Positions 1-11,287 of a stretch of DNA of 64,000 bases are shown piece by piece. Source of the stretch: Sweltsa coloradensis (lineage: Eukaryota > Arthropoda > Insecta > Plecoptera > Chloroperlidae). The notes under the pieces were generated by a model. It worked only from the letters and a program-made list of their open reading frames with translations, ran no database searches and was not told the origin of the DNA. The DNA lies in NCBI GenBank assembly GCA_024449915.1, contig JAMZAV010000299.1, forward strand, positions 124,001-188,000. Reading direction: 5' to 3'. Every line of letters begins with the position of its first letter. Position 1 is the stretch's first letter. The translations under genes were made by a program, and so were the position numbers.

Positions 1-458
1 ACAATCATTAACATGCATTTCACTTGCGGCTCTTGACCCGACAGTGTACTTTGACGTATGTATTAATGTGGTTTTACTATTGGCGGATGTGTGATTATCA
101 TGTCAGTCTGGGCTGGGCTCTGTGGTGGGGGTAGAAGCTCGTTTACACCTGGGACTAATCTCTGCCTGGCCTCCAGTTTAGTCCATACCCCATGCACGAA
201 TGAAAAGGCTACTTTAGAAGTAAATAATATGCTATCAATTGTTGAGTTCCAACAATTATGATGAAGCGTGCAGTGAGACCAGTACTTGAATGAAAATAAT
301 CATAACACAAACTACATGTACCAATTATATTTATATCGCAAGGTACAACTAGCATCTGCTCGACGCTAGACGATCGCTCCACACACGTCGTTGAATCTGT
401 GATCTACCATGCTCGTGCAATCTAGTGTGCGGTAGAAGGAAGGAACCTATACCTTCAC

Positions 459-539
459 CCTCCAGCTTGCGGACCGACTTGTCGACATTCCCTGGAGTGA
501 CGGGAGCGGAGGCGGGACCCAGGCATTCCTCGGTCAACT
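459..539 (-). CDS. capu: Formin exon 5 (probable)
   Basis: The acceptor is TCCTGCGGCGTAG|AGTTGACC; phase 1 from exon 4 gives Glu. The translation is E-LTEECLGPASAPVTPGN, then VDKSVRKLEG. Two overlapping donors, GAGG|GTGAAG (exon ends 459) and GAAG|GTATAG (exon ends 453), both leave phase 1 and differ by two codons. The closing VDKSVRKLE looks like the start of a helix; Formin-2 has a coiled coil in the corresponding region. No further exon is visible before position 1. Less certain than exons 1-4 because it is short. Confidence 0.55.
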
Positions 540-896
540 CTACGCCGCAGGAAGCAATCACACAGTAAGCATTACCGTCACTCACCCAACTCACACAAGT
601 TGGCACTTCATTTCCCACCAGTGCAATATAAAGAAGACCTCCGTAAATTCAGGATATTTGTCTCCAGGAATTAACCTGTACGTAATAGGAACAGTTTTTA
701 ACATGTTTATAGGTTAGGATTATGGTTATCAATTGTAAAAGGAGAGTTGTTGAGATGCTAGAATAGAATAAACATACCTAAAGGAAAAAGCATGTATTGG
801 TAAGATGGCACGGAAAATATTAGTCGACCACACAGAATTACTGTAACACCGCATTATTGGAGCCCGATATAACGGAATTCTAATAATGCATTGCCG

Positions 897-1379
897 AGTC
901 GGAAAATATCTCCAAGTAACAGCAATATGCGTTACCATGTCGGTAAGTGTCTCCAAGTAACAGCAATATGCGTTACCATGTCGGTAAGTGTCTCCAAGTA
1001 ACAGCAATATGCGTTACCATGTCGGTAAGTGTCTCCAAGTAACAGCAATATGCGTTAACATGTCGGTGTCTCCAAGTAACAGTAATATGCGTTTTTAAAT
1101 TTTTTATTATTTATTGGGTTTCTAAAAAGCATCAGTTTAAAATACTTAAATTATATAGTTTACAAGTAAAATGCTTGATGCCCCATGTCGATAAGTGTCT
1201 TCAAGTAACAGCAATATGCGTTACCATGTCGCTAAGTGTCTCCTAATAACAGCAATATGCGTTACCATGTCGGTAAGTGTCTCCTTATAACAGCAATATG
1301 CGTTACCATGTCGGTAAGTGTCTCCAAGTAACAGCAATATGCGTTACCATGTCGGTAAGTGTCTCCAAGTAACAGCAAA
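897..1379. repeat. 41-bp minisatellite in two blocks
   Basis: Unit TCTCCAAGTAACAGCAATAT + GCGTTACCATGTCGGTAAGTG; five units at 909, 950, 991, 1032 and 1069, then an AT-rich spacer of about 95 bp (1092-1185), then five more units to 1379. The second block is more variable. Lies in the intron between formin exons 4 and 5. Confidence 0.92.
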
Positions 1380-2323
1380 ATGTCAATATATCATGCATAT
1401 GTTTTAAATTCAAGAATAGATCAAATAAATACACATATAGACATTTGGTTCAGTGAGGGACTTTAATTTAAAAGTGTCCAAGCCAACCCTAACGTCGCCG
1501 ACGCCATCGACGCGAGAATAATGGCCAACCACATACCGGTTGTTTAAATAATAAACTAGAAAGGAAACAGGAATCTGCCTACCTAAGGATTTGGGCCTAT
1601 CCAATATCCAAACACGGGCGACACTAGAATCATTAAAGTATATTAATTAGGAACCACCTTAGAGTTTAGAATTTGCTTCGTTGCTAGGATGTGTCCAGTC
1701 ACCGTTTACACATACCCTATTCCCAAACCAAGTATTATTGGATTATGCCTATTTATCTGGCTGAAGCCGAGTTAGAACCAGGAACCTTCTGTATTGGGAG
1801 CAGGGATTAGACCTATTATATTAACGAGCCATGCTTTGTAAATTTGCTATAGTTTCTTTATGGGGTGAAAGAAATACAAATCTTCCATTCAGTAAGCGTA
1901 CCATGCATGACTTTCAATTTCTCCTCTACGTAAAACGCATTACACACAATCTGTCGCTGTGTATACCAGATGCCACAAGAGAACTACTGATTTTACACCA
2001 TTTTATGAAACTTATATGGTCGAGTTGGCGTTACACAGGCGTGATTATAATTTCTCAAATCCTGCAATTGGAATTTGGATGGTTCCTGTTGTGTTTTCGA
2101 CTGGGCAGTGTCGGTAGAAATTGACTCGTTTGACGTTAAAAAGTGGGTAATTGTATAGCAAACTATAACAAGTAAAATGACATTGACATGGACATGTGAT
2201 AATTAAATACAAACACAATTGTTTTGGCGCATAATAAACTTGTCTTTTAATTATAGGCGTTACTGATTTTACTCAGGGGCAGGGCTATGACGCATGAGTA
2301 GTAGCACTCCTAAAGGTGTAATT

Positions 2324-2582
2324 GTTATTATTTACTACAATTCAGAAATTAAAAAAAAAAAAAAACTCGCTCATACCTGCGTAAAGGTAATGGCATTTTA
2401 AATTAATGTTTGATGGTCAGTTCAAAGGCAGCAATGTATAATGCAACTACAATTCAGAGCTTAAAATGTACCCGTCCTGATGGTCTAGTGATTAAGACGC
2501 CTGTCTGGAATGCGGGAGATCCGTGGTTCGATTCCCGGTTGGGGCGAACTTTTTTAATTTCTGAATTGTAGTAAATAATAAC
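2324..2582 (+). mobile_element. tRNA-derived SINE between 32-bp inverted repeats
   Basis: A perfect 32-bp inverted repeat (2324-2355 and 2551-2582; TTATTTACTACAATTCAGAA is part of it) encloses a tRNA-like segment at about 2470-2548. The segment has A-box TGGTCTAGTG, B-box GGTTCGATTCC and an Asp/Glu-tRNA-like anticodon arm interrupted by extra bases. The same 3' tail (TTTTTTAAYTTCTGAATTG) follows the related segment at 13.9 kb. Confidence 0.68.
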
Positions 2583-2930
2583 AACTCCCTACGTTGAATG
2601 GTTAGCTTGGGCGAATTGAAGTTTGAAATTGTTTTGAAGAGAAGATATTGCCGTGTGCCCGATCAGAAAATGTTGATAAAAACAGTTTTGATTTTCTCTT
2701 AGAGCCAGATTTCAAAGCCATTCACTATATTTTTAGTTTTTACTAGGTAGCATATTTGGGAAAATAGAAAAACGCCGTCGAATAGCCTAAAACTATTTGC
2801 TATGACTTACGTTCCTACTACGTCATTATTTCGGACATACATTTTGGCGATAAGACTTGGCTCATTTCTCTGAACTGCAATTTTATTTAGTATAGTTCTC
2901 CATAAGAGAAGAGAAGAGGTTTTATCTTAC

Positions 2931-3099
2931 CAGCTTCCGAGTAGCGCGCGCCCGGACGTGCGGACGCTGCCTGCACCACGTCTGGAGGTAGCCCGCAGGA
3001 GGCCAGAGAGGGTGGCCACGCGGCTGTGGGGAGGCGGCCGGGGGTAGGGGGAGCGGCCGGGGGGAGCTCGGAGTGCGCCCAGTAGTACATCAGGTCCGG
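2931..3099 (-). CDS. capu: Formin exon 4 (PDLMYYWAHSE segment)
   Basis: The acceptor is GTTGTTAG|CCGGAC and the donor GCTG|GTAAGA. The exon is 169 bp, entering in phase 0 and leaving in phase 1. It starts PDLMYYWAHSELPPAAPP, which continues ...EALFR of exon 3; the D-x-[LM]-Y-x-W-A core matches what I remember of Formin-2 (D-Q-L-Y-T-W-A). The rest is Pro/Ala/Arg-rich and GC-rich, unlike the AT-rich introns around it, and ends ...ARYSEA. A proline-rich linker here fits a position upstream of the FH1 region. Confidence 0.72.
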
Positions 3100-4701
3100 C
3101 TAACAACACACACACCACACTTAGTGCTGCTACAAAATAGTGACATTTACAAGTATTAAAACAATTAAAAATTATAAATAAAATACAAATAATACATCAC
3201 AAATATCAAAATAAATAGCGGCACAAAAATATATCACAAATACATTAATACATTAATTTAATCATTATAAATAGCGGCAGAATGACATACGTTTCAAAAT
3301 ATGTTTTAGAAATTAAATAAAAAATAGTGTTGAATTGTGATTACAAAATTGTGTTTTTAAAATAATGAAGTCATGAATAATCATTTTATCATTTTATCCA
3401 CAGATTTTGAGTAGGATTATAAATTCCATTGTAAAAAAAATTATGTTTATTCTTCACAAACACGGTGAAGTAATTTGTTTATTAAACTATTAGAAACAAA
3501 ATTTAATTTCATATTTCCAACCAACGCCAGGCGAAACTTCTGATGTTCACAATTTCACAATTCCACATTGTTGATTGATACCACAGTAAGGAACGAGGAT
3601 AATCGACAGGAACAGTTTTTTTGTAAACATGTTTTCATGAAGTAAACATAGCCTAATTACCAAATGGCAGAAAGGAGAAGTTCGGATTTAAAGTAACCGC
3701 ATTATCTTTAATTAAATCCATCGCGAATCAAGAGTGAACGAACTTCCTATCATCATCTAATGTTGAAGAACATTGCGATCATTCTGGTTTTCTTGAACCA
3801 TAACGTGTAGAGTAGGACACGCACGGCTAAGACAGAGCTAGAGGTAGGGCCTAACGCCCACCTATTTGCGCGGAGACTTCTCAGCGTTGTCCTTGGAAAG
3901 GTGACGTCATACCTTGTACGTCTAGACCTGTTTTCCTTGGACACTTGCTGTCGGGTCGGTCAGTTAGTTATACCTTTACACGACTAATTACTATGCGTAC
4001 ACTTGGCAGCTGTTGGCTAGTGTGATGTGTGACAGCGGTGCAAAGTTTTCTAAATTCCGAGGGGTGCGGAAATATTTCACTAACATTTCGAAAGCAGTAG
4101 ATAAACTTCAAATTCAAAACTGTCCGTCAGTGATTTTCTAAAACTTTTTGCTGCATTGTTTTGTGTATTTTATTAGTAATGAAATTAGCCTTTGTAACTG
4201 TCATGATTTGGGTAGGTGGGGGATAGCCCTGATTCATGGGATTCATTTTCAAGATTTTCACATGGCTCATTATAAAACGAAAAACTATGTACGTACCAAG
4301 GGGGTGTGGGGGGGGGGGAGGAGCAGCGAGTTCGATTTTGCAAAACCAGGGTATGTTTGAAAGCTGTAGCCATTAGTGCTCTTCTCGCCGAAGTCAGATT
4401 TTATTGCGAATTTACCTCTTTAATTGGCCTAAAACACGCAAAAAAAAGACGAAAATAGCACAATAGGCGATGGTAATACTTGGCTGCGAAATCCACCATC
4501 TGACCATCCGTAGCATAGACGACGACGACGACGTTGCAAACTAAAGCTCTTCAAACTGGCAGAGTTAGGTAATATCATTGAGTTCTAAACTCAATGGTAA
4601 TATTGCGCCGCGTGTGAAATTGTATAAGTTAAGAAAATGAGTTCAAATGTGATTTCCATGAGGTATAGTTGAAAATATAAATTATAATATGTACTGTTAT
4701 A

Positions 4702-5113
4702 CTAGGAAAACGCTAAAGTCCCGTCGCGTTGTTGAGCGAGCACCGGTACGTGCAACAACGACCCGAGTACGACATTCCCATAATGTTACATACCAATAAG
4801 TCTTTAAGGTCTTGGCCGATTTAAATGAAAATTAGTAAAATATGAGAGAATGTCGTACTTATTGGCCCTGCAAAATTACATAACGATCGGAACATTTTTT
4901 TTTTTTTTTTTTTATTTATTATTTTTTATAACCAACAATCGGATTTTGTTCAAAAACTATAGAGCAACCCGCAAAGGTGGTGTGTACATGTATGAAAAAT
5001 TTCAGGTCGATCAGAGAAACGGTGCGACCTGTATCGAAGCAGTAACAGGAAAAAAAAAAAACAGACATTTGAGCCATAAGAGTCAAGTGGAGACGCTCGC
5101 TACGCTCGCTCAA
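4702..5113 (-). mobile_element. Helitron-like element, type C
   Basis: The head CTAGGAAAACGCTAAAGTCC and GTCGCGTTGTTGAGCGAGC is like type B, but the body is different. The end is GACGCTCGCTACGCTCGCTCAA. It holds TTTCAGGTCGATCAGAGAAA, the equivalent of the TTTCATCGCAATTGG block in type A. Its subterminal motif is TTGAGCGAGC rather than TTGGATGAGC. Confidence 0.62.
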
Positions 5114-5173
5114 TAAAATATATTGTTAAGACAATAAAATGGTACAATGTTGAATTCACAGTAAGTTTTATTA

Positions 5174-6214
5174 CTAGGAAGTTCGCAAACGCTTTTTCAG
5201 GCGCGTTGTTGGATGAGCGTACTTTTTTTAGACGAAAAAAACGTAAAATTGAGATTTTCATGAGAAATAATTTTTCGATTGCGCTCAAATTTCACATTAA
5301 TATATAAATTCATAAAATTAGGGTTCTGTGAAAAAATCATTACAATCGGTTAAAGCATGTAGGTGTTATAAGCTGAAGAAATTTTTTTTAACCGAAAAAA
5401 GTGAAAAATTGCGATTTTCATGAGAAATAAATTTTTAGATTACGCTCAAATTTCACACGAATATATAAATTTATAAAATTAAGGTTATGTAAAAAAATTA
5501 TCACAATCGAATATAGCATGTAGGTGTTATAAGTCGAAGACAATTTTTAAAAATCGAAAAAAATCGTAAAATTGCGATTTAAATGAGAAATAATTTTTAG
5601 ATTGCGCTCAAAAACGTGGCAGTTCTAAGTTCAGTGATTTCGAATACCTCCCGAAAATTTCATCGCAATTGGAGTATCGGTTTAGCCGAAATCGTGTTAA
5701 CAAACACACAAAAATACAAACAAACAGAAAAAACAAAAACAAACAAAAAAAAAACAAAAAATCAAAAAAAAAAAAAAAAAAAAAAAAAAAGAAATTCACA
5801 GAAAAAATCTTACGATTGCGCTCAAAAACGTAGCAGTTCTAAGTTCAGAGATTTTGAAGGCCTCCAGAAAATTTCATCGAAATTGGAGTATCGGTTTAGC
5901 TGGGATCGTGTTAACAAACTCACAAAAACACAAACAGTAAAAAACAAGAAAATCGAAAAAAATCGTAAAATTGCAATTTTCATGAGAAATAATTTTTCGA
6001 TCGATTTTTCGAACCGTGCAGTTAATTGATTTCGAAGGCCTCCATAAAATGTCATCGCAATCGGAGTATCGGTTTAGCCGGAATCGTGCTAACAAACAGA
6101 CAAAAATACAACAAATAAAAAGAAAAAAAGAAAATAAATAAAAAAAAACATTCCGGATTTTTTTCTCCAGTGTAGTGAAATGGAATCTTCGCTTCGCTCG
6201 CTACGCTCATCCAA
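5174..6214 (-). mobile_element. Helitron-like element, type A, extended copy
   Basis: On the plus strand it runs from CTAGGAAGTTCGCAAACGC and GTTGTTGGATGAGCGTA to CGCTTCGCTCGC and TACGCTCATCCAA. On the minus strand it therefore ends with the hairpin AACGC...GCGTT followed by CTAG, next to T. The body has about four copies of a 130-180 bp block (TGCGATTTTCATGAGAAATAA, in part, then GCGCTCAAATTTCACACG). Several poly-A runs follow the ATCGTGTTAACAAACACAC motif. No ORF of its own. Confidence 0.7.
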
Positions 6215-6316
6215 TAAGATGAAAATAAATTGATAATCTGTGAACGTTTTGTAAATGTGTGTGTTGTGTATGATGTGTGAAGTGCCATGCAGATGAGAGC
6301 CGGCCTGTATAGTTAC

Positions 6317-6394
6317 CCTGAACAACGCCTCCAGGGCTACATCCTTGTCTGGTATCTGTCGCACCACCCCAGCCGCCAGCAGATGCGTGCAGAA
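6317..6394 (-). pseudogene. Duplicated 3' part of formin exon 3 (26 codons)
   Basis: A 146-bp tandem duplication (offset between 6256 and 6402) carries the last 26 codons of exon 3, FCTHLLAAGVVRQIPDKDV then ALEALFR, with the same GTAACT donor and about 60 bp of following intron. It has neither the transposon nor the one-base loss, so it preserves the empty site. Just upstream on the gene strand is AAAGTTAG, so the copy could act as a phase 0-0 exon with a cryptic acceptor at 6395-6396. It may be a true duplication, or the second allele falsely joined during assembly. Confidence 0.65.
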
Positions 6395-6462
6395 CTAACT
6401 TTGTGTGTGTTGTGTATGATGTGTGAAGTGCCATGCAGATGAGAGCCGGCCTGTATAGTTAC

Positions 6463-6481
6463 CCTGAACAACGCCTCCAGG
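6463..6481 (-). CDS. capu: Formin exon 3, last bases beyond the transposon
   Basis: These 19 bases are the second TSD copy (6474-6481) and the final 11 bases of exon 3, before a donor TTCAGG|GTAACT. Without the transposon and with the lost base restored, exon 3 would be 176 bp, starting in phase 1 and ending in phase 0. It would encode ...DKDVALEALFR, which joins exactly to PDLMYYWAHSE of exon 4. The donor is weaker than those of exons 2 and 4. Confidence 0.55.
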
Positions 6482-7382
6482 TAGAGATGCGAACTTTTAA
6501 AAAATCGGCGGCCCGGCCCGGCCCGAGGCCCGACCCGAAACGGTCCGGCCCGGGCCCGGCCCGACTACTAAAAAAATACTGCGGCCCGGCCCGAACCCGG
6601 CCCGAAAGATGATCATACCGGCCCGGCCCGAAAGTCGGCCCGAAAACCTGGCCCGGCCCGAAAGTCGACGCGATCGCCCGGCCCGGCCCGGCCCGAAAGC
6701 TTGGATTTTTATACTCGCCAGAGCAAATGAGCCGCCTTTGCCAACAGTATGATAGTATTTCTTAGCTTTACGATTATATACCGTTATACCTAGTTCTGGG
6801 TGGGGCATTGGACAGTGTGTAGGCCAAAAGCAAATTGCCCATATGGCATGTTTATGAACTGTGCATATATATTTATCGATAGGAGTAATGCCGCCAATAA
6901 GGGGAGCAGATGTAGTTGTAGGTCTACATATTTATGTGAGAGCACACGTTCTATATTGTGCAAAGGGACTATAGGACAACTTCTCAATGATATGGCTCGT
7001 CCCCCAAGTCCGAAACTATCCGAGCCGGAGCCGAAGCATTGAGAAGTCGAGCCGGGCCGGGCCAAAACACCAATCTCTATAACCTAGGTTCAACATGGTG
7101 CGCGGCCCGAAAGCCCGAACTGGCCCGAAACGGCCCGGAAGCCCGAACTGGCCGAAAGCCCGAAAACGGCCCGAACTGGCTCGGAAGCCCGAACTGGGCC
7201 CCAAACGGGCCCGAACTGGCCCCGAAACGGCCCGGCCCGGCCCGAAATTTTAATGCTTCAGGCCCGGCCCGGCCCGAAGCCCGAAAATACAAAAACATCC
7301 GGCCCGGCCCGGCCCGAAAGTCGGGCCGGGCCGGGCCTGGCCGGGCTTTCGGGCCGGGCCGGGCCCAAAATTCCCATCTCTA
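6482..7382. mobile_element. 901-bp hAT-like element inside formin exon 3
   Basis: Ends TAGAGATG...CATCTCTA, flanked by an 8-bp TSD CCTCCAGG (6474-6481 and 7383-7390). The inverted ends continue for about 35 bp into GGCCCGGCCCG-type repeats that fill 6505-6700 and 7040-7365, so both thirds are extremely GC-rich, around a normal-composition centre (6700-7020). No transposase is seen, so it is non-autonomous. An 8-bp TSD is characteristic of the hAT superfamily. A copy of the target without the insertion lies alongside at 6329-6337. Confidence 0.85.
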
Positions 7383-7546
7383 CCTCCAGGCTACATCCTT
7401 GTCTGGTATCTGTCGCACCACCCCAGCCGCCAGCAGATGCGTGCAGAACTGCGCTGCTAGGATCTTGAGGTCTTGGGCGGTTAGAAGCAGGCGCAAGTAA
7501 TGTTCCTCAGGGAACGCAGACACAAACCAATTGATCAGCATTTGTC
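7383..7546 (-). CDS. capu: Formin exon 3, upstream part, cut by a transposon
   Basis: The acceptor TGTTTGCAG|GACAAATG lies at 7547. Phase 1 from exon 2 restores Gly, giving G-QMLINWFVSAFPEEHY, then L-R-L-L-L-T-A-Q-D-L-K-I-L-A-A-QFCTHLLAAGVVRQIPDKDV. As I remember Formin-2, its pre-FH1 segment follows the same pattern: G-[RQ]-x-L-[LI] near the start, an EE pair, FC, then an I/L-rich helix ending before a F-x-x-D-x-[LM]-Y-x-W motif. That motif begins exon 4, so this is the strongest evidence for the family. The exon is broken at its 3' end: compared with the nearby duplicate copy it lacks one base (GCCTGGAGG instead of GCCCTGGAGG) and then runs into a 901-bp hAT-like element. Read straight through, it meets TAG at the transposon edge. 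Confidence 0.72.
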
Positions 7547-7559
7547 CTGCAAACATATT

Positions 7560-8689
7560 GTTCGAGTCATGAAGCGTGAACTGTTGAAGCCACCACGCCT
7601 ATGCCTGAGCAAGAGGCCACCGCAGAACAAACTCTGCTCTGGCACATGGATTGGACGAGGTGTACGATTACAACCACTACACTGATACACTGCAAACTAC
7701 AGCCTCCGCCTCGCTTCAGATTCATTACTCTTTGCTAAAACCAAAAGCAGCAATAATAGTGGGACTATCGTATCGTTCTAGAAATAAACATCATGTGCAT
7801 TATTAGTTACTATAGATAAGATAGATCACATAGATGTGCGTACTCTACTTGATTCTTGAATAGAATCGTAGGGCCTACCCTTTTAAGTTTAACGATAAAA
7901 AAAATGCGAAACAACATTTAAAATAACCAATGAATAAATTGTGCTCTGCTTGTTTTTATAACTGTGTGGCTTTGGTATTATTTACTGGTAATGGTTCCAA
8001 TGGTAATGGTTGGTTATCAATGAAACTAAATAACACTGCTTATAAAATACATAAGAATGTTATTTTAACTGTCTTATTGTTATTAGATTAGCATATCGTT
8101 TAAACATTATTATTCGGTCTGTTTAGCCAAATCAAATTTGGGAAATATGTTCTCGAGTTTTCCCATACATATCCAGTGAAGAAGTGAGGACTGTGCATTA
8201 TTATTTGAATAGATTCAACATTGCACTAGCATATCGGGGCCCGGGCTTACTCGGAACTCAGTTTCAGTTATATTATCTGTGCTTGAACCCTGGGCCCGCC
8301 CTCACACTCACACTCAAGCAGCAATACAATAACGCAGATTGCAAAATTATGTTCAATACCTAATAGTAATGCATTAAGCATAAATTACACCATACTAGGA
8401 GCATTACCATTCGCAAGCACGTTAAATAAACTGTGTAATAAATTATTTCCACGGCATTCGAATGTCAAGAAAACTTGCTGTGGATATGGGTCTACTACTT
8501 GTTCAGTGAACATTGACTCCGTGGCGTCAGGCCCGTTGATCTTCCAAGCAACTTTTGAGTAATTTATCTGGACTACGTTTTCTCAGGGTTTACAGTCATT
8601 TTGTGCGTCTGTGAGACTGCGACTGTGAGAACATTAACAATGCGAAGTTGACTACCAACATTGTTTCAATGTTTTTATTGTTTTCGTTA
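7560..8689. other. Formin intron 2, near exon 3: no feature recognised
   Basis: 7.56-7.75 kb is intron next to the exon 3 acceptor, with a moderately GC-rich stretch. A short inverted GGGCCCGGGC...CTGGGCCCGC pair lies at about 8235-8300. Otherwise AT-rich unique-looking DNA. Confidence 0.4.
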
Positions 8690-9115
8690 CCAGGGCGCTT
8701 CGCGAAGCTTTTTCCAGGCGCGTTGATGAATGAGCGTTTTTAATTGAGTATTTTCTATCTTTTATTACGGTTTCAAGTTTTGTTTCTGTGAACCGTGCCT
8801 GTGTTCAACACTGCGAGCACCGAGAAGCGACACGCGCCTCGTCGTACCAGCCGCGGAGAGGGTGCGGGGCGGCGAGGTCATATCTACCTCTCGTTGTCCG
8901 TCGTTGATGTTATTTATGGGACATATTTCTCAGATTCTACCCAAAAACTTGTCTGTCAAGTCTAAAATTAAAGATTTCGAAGGTTCCATAAAAAAAAATC
9001 AACACGAATGGAGCAGCCGTTTGTCCGGTAAAGCGCGATCAAACAGGGGAAGAAGCTAAAAACACCCGAGCTATTTTTCCTCAGGGTAGCGAAATTGAAG
9101 TCTTCGCTGCGCTTA
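8690..9115 (-). mobile_element. Helitron-like element, type B, decayed
   Basis: Starts with GGCGCTTCGCGAAGC...AGGCGCGTTGATG-AATGAGCG and ends CACCCGAGCTATTTTTCCTC, GAAATTGAAGTCTTCGCTGCGC. The middle (8765-8930) is unlike other copies and GC-rich in part, so it may be a recombinant. Confidence 0.5.
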
Positions 9116-9119
9116 TAAA

Positions 9120-11287
<2,168 letters not shown>

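Larger units (their letters stand above)
6256..6547. repeat. 146-bp tandem duplication across formin exon 3 and its intron
   Basis: TGTGTGTGTTGTGTATGATG at 6256 recurs at 6402, and the copies stay in register through the exon end. The second copy is interrupted at 6482 by the hAT-like element and resumes at 7383-7450; the right limit given here is where it would end without that insertion. Confidence 0.8.

Noticed and set aside
349..618. 89-residue minus-strand ORF as an independent small gene
   Set aside because: Its centre matches a spliced exon with a good acceptor and a phase that continues the formin; the ends read into intron.
5616..6367. Several overlapping ORFs (Lys-rich and Phe-rich) on both strands
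   Set aside because: They are translations of poly-A/poly-T tracts and Helitron-like repeat blocks; similar frames recur wherever the repeat occurs.
6497..7500. GC-rich ORFs rich in Gly/Arg/Pro on both strands
   Set aside because: They are translations of the GGCCCGGCCCG repeats of the hAT-like element and change with repeat length.
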